The notes beneath the pieces were generated by a model. That model was not told the DNA's origin. It was given only the letters and a program-made list of their open reading frames with translations, and searched no databases. The position numbers and the translations under genes are program-made. 7,099 bases of DNA, from NCBI GenBank assembly GCA_007120155.1, contig SKOF01000464.1:1-7099 (forward strand). The letters are read 5' to 3'. This document shows positions 6,455-7,099 of this stretch, piece after piece (within the stretch, counting starts at the first letter, position 1; every line of letters begins with the position of its first letter). Source of the stretch: Thioalkalivibrio sp. Its GTDB lineage: Bacteria > Pseudomonadota > Gammaproteobacteria > Ectothiorhodospirales > Ectothiorhodospiraceae.

Positions 6455-7099
6455 TCAGGGAGGGGAGACCTGGCGCCACAGCGGGGTGAGCTCGGCGCGG
6501 CCGGGCATGACCACCTCCATGCCCAGTCGGGAGTCGATGGGCGAGGCCCCGTGTCCCGGCGAGTTGGATACGACCCACAACCGGAACGGGTGACGCCCTT
6601 CGGGGAGGGTCCGCTCGATCTGCTGGCGTCGCCAGCTTTGCTCGTTCTCGATGCCCAGCACCTGTTCCCCATCGACCCACATGAACACGGTCATGGCGTT
6701 GTAGGCCGCGGCCTCGCCGCGGTCCCGGGCGGGCTTGGGCGTCAGTTCAAACCGGTGAACCCCGGCTTGCGGGATGTCCAGCTGACCCTCGATGAGGATG
6801 CCCACGGCCCGGTGCACGGAGGCGTCACGGAAACTGCCCCCGATCAGGCGCCGTTCTGCCGCGCCGTAGCGGAAGGGATCCATGCGCAGCTCACCGTCGG
6901 GTCGGAAAAGACCGTCGGCCATGGGTTCGCTCCGGGGCGGTTCGGTGCCCAGCGTGTCGGAAGCCATGTAATAACGCAGCCGAACCTCTCCCGGCCTTGC
7001 CACCGGTTCCGCGGCCGTCGGCGGCGCGGGGGGCGCCGCCGCAGGGGCGGCGGGTTGTGTCGCGGGGGCAGGGGGTTGCGCCGCCGGCGCGGGGGGTGC
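6455..7099 (-). CDS. Hypothetical protein with Pro/Ala-rich linker and PA14-like C-terminal domain (N-terminus outside window)
   Basis: The reading frame is open to the window edge, so the true start lies beyond 7099; 214 codons are visible. The first 32 residues are almost only Ala and Pro with a few Gln and Thr (APPAPAAQPP and similar), which looks like a flexible linker. I do not treat the GTG at 7001-7003 as the start, because the linker reads through it in the same frame with the same high-GC codon use. The remainder has alternating beta-strand-like segments: LRYYMAS, GILIEGQLDIPQAGVHRFEL, MTVFMWVDGEQVLGIEN and EGRHPFRLWVV. The order of a strand, a G-x-H/Y-x-F-x-L turn and an x-V-D-G-x-x-V hairpin resembles PA14-type carbohydrate-binding or adhesion beta-sandwiches. 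No catalytic motif is seen. A linker of this kind suggests an exported or membrane-anchored protein, but no signal sequence is in view. The gene is convergent with lpdA and probably unrelated to it. The stop at 6455-6457 is preceded by CCC, and a +1 shift there would extend the protein by 22 residues to a stop at 6388-6390. Confidence 0.8.
   Translation of the reverse strand, partial: APPAPAAQPPAPATQPAAPAAAPPAPPTAAEPVARPGEVRLRYYMASDTLGTEPPRSEPMADGLFRPDGELRMDPFRYGAAERRLIGGSFRDASVHRAVGILIEGQLDIPQAGVHRFELTPKPARDRGEAAAYNAMTVFMWVDGEQVLGIENEQSWRRQQIERTLPEGRHPFRLWVVSNSPGHGASPIDSRLGMEVVMPGRAELTPLWRQVSPP

Noticed and set aside
6455..7003. Start of the PA14-like gene at the GTG at 7001-7003
   Set aside because: The same frame stays open to the window edge and encodes a coherent Ala/Pro linker directly joined to the domain, so the gene almost certainly begins outside the window.

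Overview
The window is GC-rich bacterial chromosome carrying the 2-oxoglutarate dehydrogenase operon, sucA-sucB-lpdA, on the + strand. The operon is flanked on each side by the edge of a gene on the - strand. SucA, SucB and the UvrD N-terminus resemble the E. coli proteins over their whole visible lengths. The E3 is of the longer Pseudomonas type, with an insert between the FAD site and the redox cysteines. Together these point to a high-GC gammaproteobacterium. Genus cannot be fixed from the window; a Chromatiales or Ectothiorhodospiraceae-like lineage is only a guess. Nothing suggests recent transfer: there is no integrase, IS, tRNA, rRNA or CRISPR array.

Layout: 1-236 (-) is the 5' end of uvrD (DNA helicase II), cut by the window edge. 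237-510 is the divergent uvrD/sucA regulatory gap, with a short direct repeat and a nested inverted repeat but no convincing promoter. 511-3351 (+) is sucA (E1o). After a 45-bp gap comes sucB (E2o, 3397-4692). An unusually long 189-bp gap follows (4693-4881), with competing inverted repeats, and then lpdA (E3, 4882-6321). 6322-6454 is a short convergent gap. 6455-7099 (-) is the C-terminal part of an unrecognised protein with a Pro/Ala-rich stretch followed by a PA14-like beta-rich domain; its start lies outside the window.

The three complete genes form one enzyme complex. SucA decarboxylates 2-oxoglutarate with thiamine diphosphate and passes the succinyl group to the lipoyl-lysine of SucB. 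SucB transfers it to CoA, and Lpd reoxidises the dihydrolipoyl arm with FAD and NAD+. All catalytic residues I looked for are present.

The core of the window is ordinary central metabolism, and I do not see a new biological system. The points most worth a second look are a possible +1 frameshift (CCC-TGA) at the end of the PA14-like gene, which opens a 22-codon coding-like extension; the structured sucB-lpdA gap; and the proline-free Gly/charged first linker of SucB.
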